64,000 nt of DNA from Linanthus parryae. Its lineage: Eukaryota; Streptophyta; Magnoliopsida; Ericales; Polemoniaceae. Below, one piece after another: positions 63,306 to 64,000 of the stretch. The notes beneath the pieces were generated by a model. It did no database searches, was not told where the DNA came from, and saw only the letters and a list, made by a program, of their open reading frames with translations. How positions within the stretch are numbered: the stretch's first letter is position 1; every line of letters starts with the position of its first letter. The stretch lies in the NCBI GenBank assembly GCA_023055425.1, contig JALGPY010000002.1:157801345-157865344 (forward strand). Reading direction: 5' to 3'. A program made the position numbers and the translations under genes.

Positions 63306-64000
63306 TGTAATACCCCGTATAATTTACAAGGGTAAAACAGTAACTTTTATAAGATAAATATAGAATTTAGTTGCGGAAAAATAAAATTCGTCAAATTTCA
63401 GTATTTTGTAGACAAGGAATTATCGTATGATTTTAGAAAATATTAAGCTAGTAATCGTAGATAAATACGCGAGAATTTTACCTATTTTGTCTTTAACGCG
63501 TGTTCGACCACCGCGAAATTTAGCAAGAAAGGCACACCCAATCACCCAAATTTGGGTGCATCAACCACACCTTATAACTCCTCTTAAGAACTCATCTTCT
63601 ACACAACATCTCCTTCGGAGATTTTTCTCACCGCCAAAACAATCACCATCACCGCCTCCACCATCATCATCATGCTCCCACTTTTTGTCCCCCTATATAA
63701 TGAGTCATCACTAAGCAATCATCATCAGTTCACCTTCATCATTTTCACCTCCTTCCCCTTCATCTTCTTCCTCCCCGTCCACACCACCGAGAGAACCACC
63801 ACCATCTTCCACCTCCATCTCATTCTCTAGCCTCTGTTTTCTTTCACTCTCTTCTCTGTACAAACACACAGCAGCAGCAGTAGCATCCACCATCTCCATC
63901 GTCATCTTCTTCATCTCCGGCGAAATCGCCGGCGAAATCACCACAACCACCAACACCCCACTGCCCCTATCTCCCTCTTTAATCTCCCTCTGTTTCTCTC
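63306..64000 (+). repeat. Possible chromovirus-type LTR, cut by window end
   Basis: TGTAATACCCCG at 63306 is the usual start of Ty3/gypsy chromovirus LTRs in plants, and it truncates the element to its left. The following 700 bp is AT-rich, then strongly CACC/CTTC-rich, with no conserved protein. Without the other end this is a tentative call; a 5' UTR of a host gene further right is the alternative for 63600-64000. Confidence 0.45.

Noticed and set aside
63711..63956. 81-aa minus frame rich in Glu/Gly
   Set aside because: Reverse reading of a CTTC/CACC-rich stretch; low complexity only.

Overview
The window looks like repeat-dense intergenic DNA of a flowering plant, probably a eudicot. It is AT-rich, contains LTR retrotransposons of both plant superfamilies and several plant-type MITEs, and has one clear host gene, an intronless zinc-finger homeodomain (ZF-HD) transcription factor at 52.7-53.7 kb. 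No bacterial, organellar or CRISPR-like sequence was seen. Species cannot be named from the sequence alone.

Left part (1-19.2 kb). Decayed retroelements come first: a Sirevirus-like LTR end, an Athila-like gag-protease relic and a small non-autonomous copia-type element (2.9-4.9 kb). A complete but mutated Sirevirus (Ty1/copia) of about 10.1 kb follows at 4906-15032, on the minus strand with 5-bp target duplications. A gene-poor stretch then carries a GAA run of about 97 units, which reads as polyserine in a broken minus-strand frame.

Central part (19.3-51.4 kb). This is one nest of three retrotransposons. The outer element is a Tat-lineage Ty3/gypsy element (19257-51380, minus strand). It carries, on the opposite strand, a multi-exon gene with a plant-mobile-domain-like protein. 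Its gag is split by a composite element, LTR-internal-LTR-internal-LTR (31092-50213), with a tRNA-Asp primer site and one target duplication, CCCTC. The second internal region of the composite is in turn interrupted by a very young, apparently intact Ty1/copia element (38534-47037; duplication TAAAC; the two LTRs look identical; 1316-aa gag-pol). Every junction is explained by target duplications and by the uninterrupted sequence of the neighbouring copy.

Right part (51.4-64 kb). A diverged LTR is followed by the ZF-HD gene with a pyrimidine-rich leader, then a 5'-truncated LINE (54811-57536). Next come a cluster of foldback MITEs, a tRNA-derived SINE-like sequence, a Mutator-like element with a 9-bp target duplication, a PIF/Harbinger MITE, a second copy of the small copia-type element inserted at the primer site of another LTR, and the start of what looks like a chromovirus LTR at the right edge.

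The genes do not form a pathway. The one host gene acts alone as a putative nuclear DNA-binding regulator; nearly everything else is transposon coding sequence at different stages of decay. A theme across unrelated elements is reiteration of short perfect or near-perfect palindromes (TTCAAGGCCTTGAA, ATTTCGCGCGAAAT, CTCTTCGTGCGAAGAG, CTATCTAGGCAGATAG) in LTRs and untranslated regions.
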